A DNA stretch of 64,000 bases, taken from positions 1-64,000 of the forward strand of contig SSEL01000075.1 of assembly GCA_008012315.1 (NCBI GenBank). Direction: 5' to 3'. Below, one piece after another: positions 51,061 through 61,212 of the stretch; position 1 is the first letter of the stretch, and each line of letters starts with the position of its first letter. Source of the DNA: Rhodospirillaceae bacterium. Its GTDB lineage: Bacteria > Pseudomonadota > Alphaproteobacteria > Dongiales > Dongiaceae. Both the position numbers and the translations under genes were made by a program. The notes under the pieces are model-generated. The model ran no database searches. It was given only the letters and a program-made list of their open reading frames with translations, and was not told the DNA's origin.

Positions 51061-52848
51061 TTACCGCCCGATGGCGTAAGCCTGCATCAGCCGTGGCGTC
51101 GCCGCCGCGCGCAGCAAGCCGTCGGCATCGCGCCGGGCTGCCGTCAGGCGGCCGACCGTCCAGGGATCGGTGACGGTGAGCTCATGCCCGCGCTTGCGCA
51201 AGGCATTCACCACCTCCTCGCCGATACTGGCTTCGATGGTCATATGCCCCGGCTCAGCGGTGCGCGGGAAGAAGCTGCTGGGGAAATGCATCGAATGGAA
51301 CAGCGGCGCCTCTATTGCTTCTTGCAGGTTCATCTTGTGATGGACGTAGCGCAGGAAGAAGATCAACTGCCATTGATCCTGCTGGTCGCCGCCCGGCGTG
51401 CCGAAAGCCAGAGTCGGGCGTCCTTCATGAAGCGCCAGTGACGGCGTCAAGGTGGTGCGCGGCCGCTTGCGCGGCGCAAGCGAGGTCGGCAGACCTTCGG
51501 CCAGCCAGAACATCTGCGCCCGCGAATTGAGCTGGAAGCCGAGGCCCGGAATGGTCGGCGAGGATTGCAGCCAGCCACCCGAAGGCGTGGTCGACACCAT
51601 ATTGCCCTCGCGGTCGATGACGTCGATATGAACCGTATCGCCCTTCTTCTCGGCAAGATGCGCCATGGTCGGTTCATAGACCGGTCCCTGGGCGGGCTCG
51701 ATGCTGGCCAGCACCTGTGCCGTCAGCCCGTGCTGCGCCTCGAAGCCCGGCAGCTTGCCGGCCCGCAACTCCAGCGAGGGCCGGTCTGCGATCAGCTTGC
51801 GGCGCTCGGCGTTATAGCTGTCGGAGAGCAGGTCCCGCACCGGCACATTGCTGAAAGCGGGATCGCCGTAATAGACCTCGCGATCGGCATAAGCGAGCTT
51901 CATCGCCTCGATCACCGTATGCACGAAGTCGGCGCCGTTGGGATCCATCGCGCCGAGATCGATGCCTTTCAGCAAGGCCAGCGATTGCAGCAGCACCAGG
52001 CCCTGGCTCCAGGGCTGGGTCTTGGCGACCGTCCAGCCGTGATAGTCATAAGTCAGAGGCTCTTCGATCGTGGCCCGCCAGCTTGCCATATCCTCGGCGC
52101 TGAGCACGGCCTTGTGACGGCCGCCGCTTTCATCCATCACCTCCGCCGTCTTGAGATAATCGGCGATCTTCTCGGCGATGAAGCCGCGATAGAAGGCGTC
52201 GCGCGCCGCTTCGACCTGATCTTCCCGGTTCTTCCGGCTCTCCGCCTCAGCGATCACCCGCTTCCAGGTTTCCGCCAAAGCGGGATTCTTGAAATTCGCA
52301 TGCGGCTCCGGCGCCTGGCCGCCCGGCAGCCAGGTTGCGAAGGAGGTCGGCCATTCCTTCTCGAAGAACGCGCCCATGTTCTTGATGGTGTTCGACACCG
52401 CCGGCAGGACCGGATGGCCGTGCTCGGCGTAATAGATCGCCGGTTCCAGCACATCGCGCACCGACATCGTGCCGTAATCGCGCAGCATCAGCATCCAGCC
52501 GTCGAAAGCGCCGGGAATGACCGTCGCCAGCAAGCCGTCGCCGGGGATGATCTTCAGTCCCTCGCCTTTGTAATGCGCAATGGTCGCCTTGGCGGGTGTC
52601 GGTCCCTGGCCGCAGATGACCTCGACCTTGTCCTTCTTCTTCGAATAGATGATCGCCGGCATATCGCCACCGGCGCCGTTCAGATGCGGCTCGACCACCT
52701 GCAGCGCAAAGCCCGTCGCCACCGCCGCGTCGAAGGCATTGCCGCCGCGTTCCAGTATCCGCATGCCGACCGCCGAGGCGATCCAATGCGTCGAGGTGAC
52801 GACGCCGAAAGTGCCCAATATCTCGGGGCGCGTGGTAAAGGTGGTCAC
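51061..52848 (-). CDS. Gamma-glutamyltransferase family protein
   Basis: A 595-residue Ntn-hydrolase of the GGT family. The nucleophile generated by self-cleavage is T405 in GDTVHIDVID, followed by NMVSTTPSGGWLQSSP. The large-subunit N-terminus reads AVGMRILERGGNAFDAAVAT. No signal peptide is visible, unlike E. coli periplasmic GGT, so it should be cytoplasmic unless the start is wrong. Start is GTG 52848 with GGAAGAG. This branch lacks proof of glutathione activity; cleavage of gamma-glutamyl amides or cephalosporin-like acyl groups is also known. It is 300 bases from the oxoprolinase gene, same strand. Confidence 0.85.
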   Translation of the reverse strand: MTTFTTRPEILGTFGVVTSTHWIASAVGMRILERGGNAFDAAVATGFALQVVEPHLNGAGGDMPAIIYSKKKDKVEVICGQGPTPAKATIAHYKGEGLKIIPGDGLLATVIPGAFDGWMLMLRDYGTMSVRDVLEPAIYYAEHGHPVLPAVSNTIKNMGAFFEKEWPTSFATWLPGGQAPEPHANFKNPALAETWKRVIAEAESRKNREDQVEAARDAFYRGFIAEKIADYLKTAEVMDESGGRHKAVLSAEDMASWRATIEEPLTYDYHGWTVAKTQPWSQGLVLLQSLALLKGIDLGAMDPNGADFVHTVIEAMKLAYADREVYYGDPAFSNVPVRDLLSDSYNAERRKLIADRPSLELRAGKLPGFEAQHGLTAQVLASIEPAQGPVYEPTMAHLAEKKGDTVHIDVIDREGNMVSTTPSGGWLQSSPTIPGLGFQLNSRAQMFWLAEGLPTSLAPRKRPRTTLTPSLALHEGRPTLAFGTPGGDQQDQWQLIFFLRYVHHKMNLQEAIEAPLFHSMHFPSSFFPRTAEPGHMTIEASIGEEVVNALRKRGHELTVTDPWTVGRLTAARRDADGLLRAAATPRLMQAYAIGR

Positions 52849-53153
52849 TTACTCTTCCTTTCCGAGAACGTTCCGGGACACCGGCAAAGAAGCGGGCAGC
52901 GGGAACCTAGCCGCCAGATGGCATCTCCCCTGCACTCATCGCCCTTGCGCCGCATCCCCTGCCGCTTTGGCCGCCGTTTTCCAGTCTTCGCTGCGTCGCA
53001 CGGTCAGCATAGGCATAGCCGAAAAGAAATTTAATGAACATAAAAGAATCGTGCCGCCGGCAACATTGCTGACAGGGCTGGCGGGATTGCTGGCTAATGG
53101 ACCCTCGGATCAAGTCCGAGGGTCCACGGCAGCGACTGACGACCGCCGCCAGC
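52849..53153. other. Intergenic region between oxoprolinase and GGT genes
   Basis: 305 bases with no gene. It holds the repeat copy at 53098-53126 just after the oxoprolinase stop and the likely GGT promoter. Confidence 0.5.
53098..53126. repeat. Dispersed palindromic repeat, copy 8
   Basis: TGGACCCTCGGA / TCAAG / TCCGAGGGTCCA: perfect 12-base stem. Likely ends the oxoprolinase transcript. Confidence 0.85.
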
Positions 53154-56100
53154 TTATTCCGAGCTTGCGCCGTAGCCGCCGCCGGTCGGGGTGCGCACGA
53201 TGATCGCCTCGCCGGCTTCGATGAAGGTCTGGTCGGCGCCCAGCAGGTATTCGAGACGGCCATCCTTGCGCCGGACGATGTTCTCGCCGAGCTGCCCCGC
53301 TTCGCCGCCCGCCAGGCCGAACGGCCGTACCCGGCGATGGCCCGACAGGATCGCGCAGCTCATCGGCTCCAGGAAACGGATGGTGCGCGCAGTGCCGTCA
53401 CCGGCGCGCCAGCGGCCGCGACCGCCAGAATTGGCGCGGATATGGAAATCCTCCAGCACTACCGGGAACCGCAATTCGAGGATTTCCGGATCGGTCAGCC
53501 GCGAATTCGTCATATGGCATTGCACCGCATGGGCGCCGTCGAACCCGTCGCCGGCCGGCGCGCCGGAGCAGATCGTCTCGTAATACTGATATTTATCGTT
53601 GCCGAAGGTGAGATTGTTCATCGTGCCTTGCGTCGCCGACAGGCCGCCCAATGCGCCGAACAGGCAATTGGTCACCGCCTGGCTCACCTCCACATTGCCC
53701 GCCACCACGGCGGCGGGATATTGCGGCGAGAGCATCGAGCCTTTCGGAATGATCAGGTTGATCGAGCGCAAACAGCCGGCATTCATCGGAATATTGGCAT
53801 CCACCATGACGCGGAAGACATACATCACGGCGGCGCGCGCCACCGGTTCCGGCGCGTTGAAATTGTCGTTCCGCTGCGGCGAGGTACCGGTGAAGTCCAC
53901 CGTCGCTTCGCGTTTCGCGTGATCGACGCTGATCTTCACCCGGATGACACAGCCCTGATCCATCTCGTATTCGAAGAATGAATCCGACAGGCTGGAGATC
54001 GTCCGCCGCACGCTTTCATCGGCATTGTCCTGCACATGGCCCATATAGGCATGCACGACATCGATGCCGAAATGAGCCGCCATGCGGCGCAGTTCGGCGA
54101 TGCCCTTCTCATTGGCGGCGATCTGCGCCTTCAGATCGTTGATGTTCTGCACCACATTCCGCACCGGATATCTGGCGCCGGTCAGCAACTGCGTCAGTTC
54201 CTTTTCCAGGAAGCGGCCGCGATCCACCATCTTGAAATTGTCGATATAGACGCCCTCTTCCTCGATGGTGGTGGCTTCCGGCGACATCGATCCCGGTGCG
54301 ACACCGCCGATATCGGCGTGATGGCCGCGCGAGGCGACGAAGAACAGGATCTTTTTGCCCGCCGCATCGAACAGCGGCGTCACCACCGTAATATCCGGCA
54401 GATGCGTGCCGCCGTTATAGGGCGCATTGATCACATAGACATCGCCGGGATGGATATTGCCTTCATGCGCCTGGATCACGCTTTCGACCGAGCGGTCCAT
54501 CGATCCCAGATGCACCGGCATATGCGGCGCATTCGCCACCAGGCGGCCATCGGCATCGAAGATCGCACAGGAGAAATCCAGCCTTTCCTTGATGTTCACC
54601 GAATAGGCCGTGTTCTGCAGGGTCAATCCCATCTGTTCGGCAATCGACATGAAGAGGTTGTTGAAAACCTCCAGCATCACCGGATCGGCCCGGGTGCCGA
54701 TCCTGGGCGCGACCTGCGCCGCGGCGATGCGGTTCAGCACCACATGGTTCTTCGCCGTGATCTCGGCATCCCAGCCGGCTTCGATGACGATGGTCTGATG
54801 CGGCTCGATCAGCAGCGCCGGGCCGGCGAGACGCGCGCCGGGAAGCAATGTGTCGCGCAGATAGATCGCCGCCTCATGCCAGACGCCTTGCGAGAAGAAG
54901 CGCGTCTCGGCGACCGGCTTTGCCGCCGCGCGCGACAGCGGCAGTTCAGGTTCCTCGGCCGGCGCCCCGCCGCCGATCGCCTCGACCGAAACCGCCTCGA
55001 TGCTGAGGCGTCGCGTCTCGTCGATGAAACCGAAGCGTGCGAGATGCGCAGCCTCGAAACTGGCGGTCATCGCGGCAATATCGCCGAATTCGACATCCAG
55101 CGAGGTATCGGTGCCGGCATAGCGGATATGGGCGCGGCGGCGATAGCCGATATCGGCTTCCTCAACCGCCTGACGGATCAGCTCGTCGCGCACATCACCG
55201 GTCAGGCCGTCGAGGATCTTCTGCGCGCTCGCCAGCCCCGCCGCCTCCAGCGGCATTTCCACCGTCCGCTGTCGCGTCGCCCGAATATCGGCCAGCCCCA
55301 TGCCATAGGCGGAAAGCAGGCCCGAGAAGGGGTGGATGAGAATCGTCTTCATGCCGAGCGCATCAGCCACCAGGCAAGCATGCTGCCCACCCGCCCCGCC
55401 GAAGGTCTGCAGCGCATATTCCGCCGTGTCATAACCGCGCTGGACGGAGATCTTCTTGATGGCATTGGCCATGTTCGCGACGGCGATGCGGATGAAGCCG
55501 TCGGCCACCGCTTCCGGCGAATGCCCACTGCCAACCTTTTCAGCCAGTTCGGTGAAGGCCGCGCGCACTGCCGCGACATCCAGCGGCTGGTTGCGGCCGG
55601 GACCGAAAATCGCGGGGAAGAAACGCGGGTCGAGCTTGCCGGTCATGACATTGGCATCGGTGACGGCCAGCGGCCCGCCGCGCCGGTAGCAGCAAGGCCC
55701 CGGATTGGCGCCAGCCGATTCCGGCCCCACCTGGAAGCGCGAACCGTCGAATTGCAGGATCGATCCGCCACCCGCCGCCACGGTGTGGATCAACATCATC
55801 GGTGCTCGCATGCGAACGCCGGCCACTTCGGTCTCCAGCGTGCGCTCATATTCGCCGCTGAAATGCGAGACGTCGGTGGAGGTGCCGCCCATATCGAAGC
55901 CGATCACCTTGTCAAAACCGGCGATCCGCGCGGTTTCCACGCAGCCGACGACACCGCCGGCCGGGCCGGAGAGAATGGCATCGCGTCCCTGCACCAGATC
56001 GGCATCGGCCAGGCCGCCCGATGACATCATGAACATCAGCCGCGCATGCTCGTCCTTGCCGTCACTCTTCTGGCCGCCGCCATCCAGCTCCGAGGCGACC

Positions 56101-56777
56101 TGGTCGACATAGCGGCGTAGGACCGGCGAGAGATAGGCATCGACCACGGTGGTATCGCCACGCCCGACCAGCTTGATCAGCGGGCTGACCTCATGCGAGA
56201 CGGAAACCTGGGTGAAGCCGACCTGCCGGGCGATATCGGCAACCAGCCGCTCATGCTGGGGATGGCGATAGGCATGCATGAAGACGATGGCGCAGGCGCG
56301 GATGCCGGTCGCGAAGGCCGCTTCCAGGTCGCGGCGGATGGCAGCCGCATCGGGCGCCGCTTCCACCGAGCCATCGGCCCGGATGCGCTCCCCCACTTCG
56401 AGCACCTGCTCATAGAGCTGGCTCGGCTTGACGATGTTCTTGGCGAAGATATCCGGCCGCGCCTGGTAGCCGATCTCCAGCGCATCGCGGAAGCCGCGGG
56501 TGATCACCAGCAGCGTCCGGTCGCCCTTGCGTTCCAGCAGTGCATTGGTGGCGACGGTCGTGCCCATCTTGATGGTGGCGATGTCGCGTGCGGGAATCGG
56601 CGCGCCGGTTGGGAGACCCATCAATTCGCGGATTCCCTGGATCGCGGCATCGCGATAGGCCTCCGGGTTCTGCGACAATACCTTATGGGCGCGCAGGGTT
56701 CCGTCCGGGAGGCGGGCAATGATATCTGTAAAAGTGCCGCCACGGTCGATCCAGAAGTCCCATTTGCCCGATTTCAT
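53154..56777 (-). CDS. 5-oxoprolinase / hydantoinase A-B fusion
   Basis: A 1207-residue ATP-dependent amidase fusing HyuA-like (about 1-680) and HyuB-like (about 695-1200) parts, the layout of full-length 5-oxoprolinase that opens 5-oxoproline to glutamate with ATP. Seen: DRGGTFTDI near the start, [40 protein letters not shown], and HyuB segments [20 protein letters not shown] and [14 protein letters not shown]. Hydantoin use cannot be excluded, but neighbours (GGT, pyroglutamyl peptidase) favour oxoproline. ATG 56777 with CGAGG before it. It diverges from the MarR-like regulator gene. Confidence 0.88.
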   Translation of the reverse strand: MKSGKWDFWIDRGGTFTDIIARLPDGTLRAHKVLSQNPEAYRDAAIQGIRELMGLPTGAPIPARDIATIKMGTTVATNALLERKGDRTLLVITRGFRDALEIGYQARPDIFAKNIVKPSQLYEQVLEVGERIRADGSVEAAPDAAAIRRDLEAAFATGIRACAIVFMHAYRHPQHERLVADIARQVGFTQVSVSHEVSPLIKLVGRGDTTVVDAYLSPVLRRYVDQVASELDGGGQKSDGKDEHARLMFMMSSGGLADADLVQGRDAILSGPAGGVVGCVETARIAGFDKVIGFDMGGTSTDVSHFSGEYERTLETEVAGVRMRAPMMLIHTVAAGGGSILQFDGSRFQVGPESAGANPGPCCYRRGGPLAVTDANVMTGKLDPRFFPAIFGPGRNQPLDVAAVRAAFTELAEKVGSGHSPEAVADGFIRIAVANMANAIKKISVQRGYDTAEYALQTFGGAGGQHACLVADALGMKTILIHPFSGLLSAYGMGLADIRATRQRTVEMPLEAAGLASAQKILDGLTGDVRDELIRQAVEEADIGYRRRAHIRYAGTDTSLDVEFGDIAAMTASFEAAHLARFGFIDETRRLSIEAVSVEAIGGGAPAEEPELPLSRAAAKPVAETRFFSQGVWHEAAIYLRDTLLPGARLAGPALLIEPHQTIVIEAGWDAEITAKNHVVLNRIAAAQVAPRIGTRADPVMLEVFNNLFMSIAEQMGLTLQNTAYSVNIKERLDFSCAIFDADGRLVANAPHMPVHLGSMDRSVESVIQAHEGNIHPGDVYVINAPYNGGTHLPDITVVTPLFDAAGKKILFFVASRGHHADIGGVAPGSMSPEATTIEEEGVYIDNFKMVDRGRFLEKELTQLLTGARYPVRNVVQNINDLKAQIAANEKGIAELRRMAAHFGIDVVHAYMGHVQDNADESVRRTISSLSDSFFEYEMDQGCVIRVKISVDHAKREATVDFTGTSPQRNDNFNAPEPVARAAVMYVFRVMVDANIPMNAGCLRSINLIIPKGSMLSPQYPAAVVAGNVEVSQAVTNCLFGALGGLSATQGTMNNLTFGNDKYQYYETICSGAPAGDGFDGAHAVQCHMTNSRLTDPEILELRFPVVLEDFHIRANSGGRGRWRAGDGTARTIRFLEPMSCAILSGHRRVRPFGLAGGEAGQLGENIVRRKDGRLEYLLGADQTFIEAGEAIIVRTPTGGGYGASSE

Positions 56778-56785
56778 GATATGCC

Positions 56786-56829
56786 TCGATAATGTCGCCA
56801 GCTTCGGAATACAGATAAGTTATCGATAA
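56786..56829. promoter_or_regulatory. Operator candidates in the oxoprolinase/regulator divergent region
   Basis: TTATCGATAA at 56820-56829 (perfect palindrome) with AAG before it, plus a half-site TCGATAAT at 56786-56793 next to the oxoprolinase ribosome site; GTTATCGG follows at 56878-56885. The same core recurs before the importer operon (57566-57574). Confidence 0.6.
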
Positions 56830-56895
56830 AATGTCATCGTTTTGTCAACCCGGCAGGCCGGGCGGCGCTTAACCAAAGTTATCGGAGACCAAGCC

Positions 56896-57453
56896 GTGTC
56901 AAAAAAACCGAGCTCCCCCCAGAAAACGACCTCCCCGCACAAAACAACCTCGATGGGCCCCATTGTTTCGTCGTCCTTCCTGGCCAGCGGCGCCCTGCCG
57001 GTCCTCTCCGAATTCGAATTCGGCCTGATCCTGATCTCGCATGCCTTCCAGCGCTGGATGGTGCGCTGCATGGCCGCCGCCGGCTATCCGGACCTTTCCC
57101 CCATCGATGTCCTGGTGCTGCATTCGGTGCAGCATCGCTCGAAGCCGAAGCGGCTGGCCGATATCTGCCTCGTCCTCAATATCGAGGACACCCATGTGGT
57201 CAGCTATTCGGTGAAGAAGCTGGAGCGGCAGAAGCTGATCAGCAGCCATAAGCAAGGCAAGGAGAAGATGATCGCCATGACGGCGGCGGGCGCCAAGGCC
57301 TGCGAACAATACAAGGAGATTCGCGAGGCGCTGCTCGTCGAGCCGGTCATTTCGCTGGGCCTCGATGAAGCGACCCTGTCGCGCATCGCCAGCCAGATGC
57401 GGACCCTGTCCGGCTATTACGATCAGGGATCGCGTTCGGCGGCCTCCCTCTAG
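56896..57453 (+). CDS. MarR-like winged-helix transcriptional regulator
   Basis: A 185-residue DNA-binding protein. Start GTG 56896 with GGAGA 8 bases before; a Ser/Pro/Thr/Lys-rich leader of about 20 residues precedes the fold. Winged helix about 45-135: FGLILISHAFQRWMVRCMAA, LADICLVLNIEDTHVVSYSV, KKLERQKLISSHKQGKEKMI. Encoded between the oxoprolinase gene and the importer operon, both of which have TTATCGATA upstream, so it probably controls both and itself. Confidence 0.82.
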   Translation: MSKKPSSPQKTTSPHKTTSMGPIVSSSFLASGALPVLSEFEFGLILISHAFQRWMVRCMAAAGYPDLSPIDVLVLHSVQHRSKPKRLADICLVLNIEDTHVVSYSVKKLERQKLISSHKQGKEKMIAMTAAGAKACEQYKEIREALLVEPVISLGLDEATLSRIASQMRTLSGYYDQGSRSAASL

Positions 57454-57561
57454 GACCAGGCGGCGACCGGACCGGAAGGGAGAAGGCAGCGTCACCAGAC
57501 CTTTGCGGCTATCGGCAGGGCCTCTTGCTGCCGATGATTACTCTTTATAGTAATTCCTCGA

Positions 57562-57578
57562 CAAATTATCGATATTTT
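57562..57578. promoter_or_regulatory. Operator candidate before the importer operon
   Basis: AAATTATCGATATTTT; core TTATCGATA (57566-57574), matching the core at 56820. Confidence 0.58.
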
Positions 57579-57631
57579 GCCAACATCGTTAACGGTCCGC
57601 TGCGGACCGTATGGGAGGGGAGGTAAAGAAA

Positions 57632-58810
57632 ATGACCGCAGACTCGATTCAATTTAACCGCCGCAGCCTTTTAGCCGGTGCTGCCGCCGGCCTCGGCGCG
57701 ATGGGCATGGGCGCGCTGGCATTGCGGCCGGGTGCCGCCCTCGCCGCCGGCCAGACGGTGACATTGGCGGATATCGGCGTCGGTGATCCCGGCGACTGGT
57801 CGGACTACACCAAGGCCACCGGCAACAAGGTCAATGTCGTGGCAATCGGCAACGGCCCCTCGGCCGTGCTGAACCAGTTGCTCGCCGGCGGCGGCCAGCA
57901 GACCTATGACATCATCAACATCGTCGGCGGCATGCAGAAGCCGCTGGTCGAAAACAAGCTCATCCTGCCGATCGATGTCACCGGGCTGAAGAACTGGCAG
58001 GGCAACACCTATATCTCGTCCTATCTCAAGCCGGGATCGAAGGGCTTCGACTTCATCGGCTATGACGGCAAGGTCTATGGCGTCCCCACCGTGCTGCAGG
58101 GCGATGCCTTCGCCTATCTGCCGGAGAAGACCGGCGGCACGCTCGATTCCTATGCCGCGTTGTTCGATCCGAAATTCAAGGGCTATGTGGCGATCGAGGA
58201 CAACTACACCACCTGCGGCCAGAAGACCGCGCTCTATATGAAATCCGCCGGCCTCGCCGAGATCAAGGACCCGGCCGACATGACACCGGATGAGATCACC
58301 AAGGTGGTCGATTTCCTGATCCAGAAAAAGAAGGAAGGCCAGTTCCGCGTCGTCTGGTCCAGCTTCGAACAGGCCGTCAACCTGCTGGTGAACCAGGAAG
58401 TCTATGTGCTGGATTGCTGGGAGCCGATGGTCTTCGCCGCCAAGGCGAAGGGCGTCAATGCGGTCTATGCAGCCCCCAAGGAAGGCTATCTGCTCTGGGC
58501 GATGGCGGCCTATCTCGTCGCCGGCGACCGCTCGCCGGAAAAGATCGAGGCCTCCTATCAGCTGCTCGATTACATGCTGAGCCCCGAATATGGCGCGGTC
58601 ATCACCAATCTGCGCGGCTATATGACCAATCCCGGTGCGCCGGCCTATGCGGCGCAGTCATCCAAATTCGACAAGGCGACGGCGCAGAAGATTGCCGAGA
58701 TCGATGCCGGGGTGAAGAAGAAGTTCGAATCCGGCGGCACCTGGCAGGCCCGCTGGCCGACCAATATCGAAACCTACGAAGAACAGTGGCAGCGTTTCAA
58801 AGCTGCCTAA
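57632..58810 (+). CDS. ABC transporter substrate-binding protein (PotD/PotF-like, Tat-exported)
   Basis: A 392-residue binding protein with a twin-arginine signal (FNRRSLLAGAAAGLGAMGMG, cleavage near GAALAAG). Mature part starts VTLADIGVGDPGDWSDYTKA. Very strong GGGAGGGGAGG site 8 bases before ATG 57632; ATG 57611 would place that site inside the gene. First of the importer genes for the oxoproline island; the ligand is likely 5-oxoproline, a gamma-glutamyl or a pyroglutamyl compound. Confidence 0.87.
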   Translation: MTADSIQFNRRSLLAGAAAGLGAMGMGALALRPGAALAAGQTVTLADIGVGDPGDWSDYTKATGNKVNVVAIGNGPSAVLNQLLAGGGQQTYDIINIVGGMQKPLVENKLILPIDVTGLKNWQGNTYISSYLKPGSKGFDFIGYDGKVYGVPTVLQGDAFAYLPEKTGGTLDSYAALFDPKFKGYVAIEDNYTTCGQKTALYMKSAGLAEIKDPADMTPDEITKVVDFLIQKKKEGQFRVVWSSFEQAVNLLVNQEVYVLDCWEPMVFAAKAKGVNAVYAAPKEGYLLWAMAAYLVAGDRSPEKIEASYQLLDYMLSPEYGAVITNLRGYMTNPGAPAYAAQSSKFDKATAQKIAEIDAGVKKKFESGGTWQARWPTNIETYEEQWQRFKAA

Positions 58811-58832
58811 GCACGGGTCTGGGACGGGTCTC

Positions 58833-59708
58833 ATGAGCATTGCTCTGAAGCGCCGCGATGCCGGCACGGTCGCGCTGCTTGGCGGGCCCGTCCTGATCTG
58901 CGCCATCGCCATTATCGCTCCCCTGGCGCTGACCTTGATGGTCAGCTTCTGGGAGCGGCAGATGATCGGCATGAAGCCGGGCTTCACCCTGGCTTCATAT
59001 GCCCTGTTCTTCGACGGCGCACGTTTCACCGTCCTCGAACGCAGCTTCTGGATGGCGGCCAGCGCGACCATCATCATGCTGGCGATCGCCTATCCGGCGG
59101 CTTATCTGGCGACCTTCAAACTGGCACCGCAGCGCACCCGCATCTTCCTTTTCCTGCTGTCGGTGCCCTTCCTGGTGAATTACGTCATCCGGACCTTCGC
59201 CTGGGCCTATCTGCTGGGGCGGACGGGTCCGGTCAACGGGCTGTTGCAGGTCCTCGGGCTGACGGCGGCACCGGTGGACTGGCTGCTGTTCAGCGATTTC
59301 GCGGTCTATCTCGGCCTCGTCGCCGCTTACATGCCCTTCATGGTCTATCCCATCTGGCTGTCCCTCAGCGCCATCGACCGGCGGCTGATCGAGGCAAGCT
59401 GGATGCTGGGCGAGCCGCCGCTCGGCACCTTCCTGCGCGTGGTCCTGCCGCTCTCCTTGCCGGGCGTCTCAGCCGCGGCGATCTTCGGCTTCGTCGGTTC
59501 GTTCGGCGAGGTCGCCGTCTCGCAGATCCTGGGTGGCGTCGGCTACCAGCTCATGGGCAATGCCATCACCAGCTCGCTTGACGTGCTGAATTATCCGATG
59601 GCGGCCGCCATGTCCTCGGTCGTGGTCGGCTGCATGCTGCTGATGCTGACCCTCTGGCTGCGTGTCTTCGACCTGCGGCTTTTCCTCGGCAAGATGCTGG
59701 GACGGTGA
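58833..59708 (+). CDS. ABC transporter permease (PotB-like)
   Basis: A 291-residue inner-membrane protein with six helices and the loop LIEASWMLGEPPLGTFLRVV as EAA motif. GGGACGGG before ATG 58833, 22 bases after the binding-protein gene. Confidence 0.9.
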   Translation: MSIALKRRDAGTVALLGGPVLICAIAIIAPLALTLMVSFWERQMIGMKPGFTLASYALFFDGARFTVLERSFWMAASATIIMLAIAYPAAYLATFKLAPQRTRIFLFLLSVPFLVNYVIRTFAWAYLLGRTGPVNGLLQVLGLTAAPVDWLLFSDFAVYLGLVAAYMPFMVYPIWLSLSAIDRRLIEASWMLGEPPLGTFLRVVLPLSLPGVSAAAIFGFVGSFGEVAVSQILGGVGYQLMGNAITSSLDVLNYPMAAAMSSVVVGCMLLMLTLWLRVFDLRLFLGKMLGR

Positions 59709-59710
59709 CC

Positions 59711-60541
59711 ATGGCATCCCGCATGACATCCTCTGGACGCAGGACACCTCCCGGACGCAGTCTCGTCTGGCTCTTCCTGATCGGAATCCTGGTCTTCCTC
59801 TATGCGCCGCTGGTGCCGCCGGTCCTGCTCGCCTTGCAGGACCCGGCCACCGGCACGCTGAATGTCACCAGCTTCGGCGCCATCGCCGGCGACCAGGTGC
59901 TGATGGGCGCTCTTCTTAATTCCGTCATTCGCGCGATCATCGTCGGCATCGCCGCACCACTGCTGGGCCTCGCCGCCGCCCAGGCGGTCCGCGCCTTCGG
60001 CATTCCCCGGCTGATCATCACCGTGATCCTGCTGCCGCTCTTCATCCCCGGCGCCAGCATGGGGGTTTCCACCAGCTTGTTCTTCAAGCTGACCGCGATC
60101 CCGCCTTCGCTCTTCACCATGGCGGTGGTGCAAATTCTTTGGGCCCTGCCCTTCGCCTTCCTGATCATCCTGACGGTGATGTCGGGTTTCGATACGATCT
60201 ATCTGGAAGCGGCCTATACCAGCGGCTCCAACCGCTTGCAGGCCTTCTGGGATATCGAACTGCCGCAGATCGCGCCCGGCATCAGCGGGGCGGCGATCTT
60301 CTCGATCATCCTGTCGTTCAACGAGACGGTGCGAACCGCCATCGTGCAAGGCGGCAACAATACGGTGCAGACCTTCGTCTGGTCGCGCTACCAGCAGGTC
60401 GGCCTGACGCCCAATATGTATGCTTTGATGAGCCTCATCATCGCGGTGACCCTGCTCCTCATCCTCGCCCTGGTGGTGCTGGGACGCCGGGGCCAGAATA
60501 AGACGCAGGGCCGGGCCGTGACGACAGCGAGTGAAGGGTGA
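59711..60541 (+). CDS. ABC transporter permease (PotC-like)
   Basis: A 276-residue permease with six helices; EAA loop LEAAYTSGSNRLQAFWDIEL. ATG 59711 is 2 bases after the stop of the first permease; GTG 59705 overlaps that stop and is a possible start. Confidence 0.88.
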   Translation: MASRMTSSGRRTPPGRSLVWLFLIGILVFLYAPLVPPVLLALQDPATGTLNVTSFGAIAGDQVLMGALLNSVIRAIIVGIAAPLLGLAAAQAVRAFGIPRLIITVILLPLFIPGASMGVSTSLFFKLTAIPPSLFTMAVVQILWALPFAFLIILTVMSGFDTIYLEAAYTSGSNRLQAFWDIELPQIAPGISGAAIFSIILSFNETVRTAIVQGGNNTVQTFVWSRYQQVGLTPNMYALMSLIIAVTLLLILALVVLGRRGQNKTQGRAVTTASEG

Positions 60542-60545
60542 GATC

Positions 60546-61205
60546 ATGCACGAAATCCTCCTGACCGGCTTCCAACCCTATGGCGGCAGGCCGCTCAACC
60601 CCTCGGCCGAGATCGTCCGGGCGCTCGATGGAACCAAGATCGGCGATGCCACGGTCCGTGGCCTGCTGCTGCCGGTCTCCTTTGACGCTGCGAAGAAGCC
60701 GTTGGAAGAGGCAATCGCCACACATAAGCCGGCGGTGATCGTGTCGCTCGGCTTGTGGCCGGGCGAAGCGGTCATCCGCCTCGAGCGGATCGCCGTCAAC
60801 CGCGCCAGTTTCGAGATTGCCGACAATGACGGCCAGCGCCCGCTCGATACGCCGATCGAGCCCGGCGGCCCCGATGGCCGCGCCGCCACCTTGCCGGTCG
60901 CCAGGATCGTTGCCGCCTTGCGCGGCAAGGGCATCCCGGCCCGCACCTCGGATACCGCCGGCACGTTCCTGTGCAACACCACGCTCTACCGGACCCTCGG
61001 CACCTGCCAGCGCCTCGGCCTGGAAGCGCGGTGCGGCTTCATCCATCTGCCCTACCTGCCGCAGCAGGTGGCGGATCTGCTGGACGATCTCGTCGCCGAA
61101 GGCCGCCTCGAACTGCATCAGCGCGCCGATCTCGCCTCGATGAGCCTCGACATGATGCTCGAAGCCGTCCGCACGGCGCTGCTGCTCTCTGTCGATCAAG
61201 GCTGA
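60546..61205 (+). CDS. pcp: Pyroglutamyl-peptidase I
   Basis: A 219-residue cysteine peptidase of family C15 that removes N-terminal pyroglutamate (5-oxoproline) from peptides. The triad is complete and at standard positions: E80 (RLERIAVN), C143 (TAGTFLCNTTLY) and H167 (GFIHLPYLPQQ). N-terminus LLTGFQPYGGRPLNPS is typical. Cytoplasmic. GAAGGGTGAG before ATG 60546. It lies inside the importer operon, 4 bases after the second permease and 7 before the ATPase, an unusual place that links uptake to release of 5-oxoproline for the oxoprolinase. Confidence 0.93.
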   Translation: MHEILLTGFQPYGGRPLNPSAEIVRALDGTKIGDATVRGLLLPVSFDAAKKPLEEAIATHKPAVIVSLGLWPGEAVIRLERIAVNRASFEIADNDGQRPLDTPIEPGGPDGRAATLPVARIVAALRGKGIPARTSDTAGTFLCNTTLYRTLGTCQRLGLEARCGFIHLPYLPQQVADLLDDLVAEGRLELHQRADLASMSLDMMLEAVRTALLLSVDQG

Positions 61206-61212
61206 CCCGCTT

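Noticed and set aside
54036..56024. 662-codon open frame on the plus strand
   Set aside because: Antisense to the 5-oxoprolinase, whose motifs are clear.
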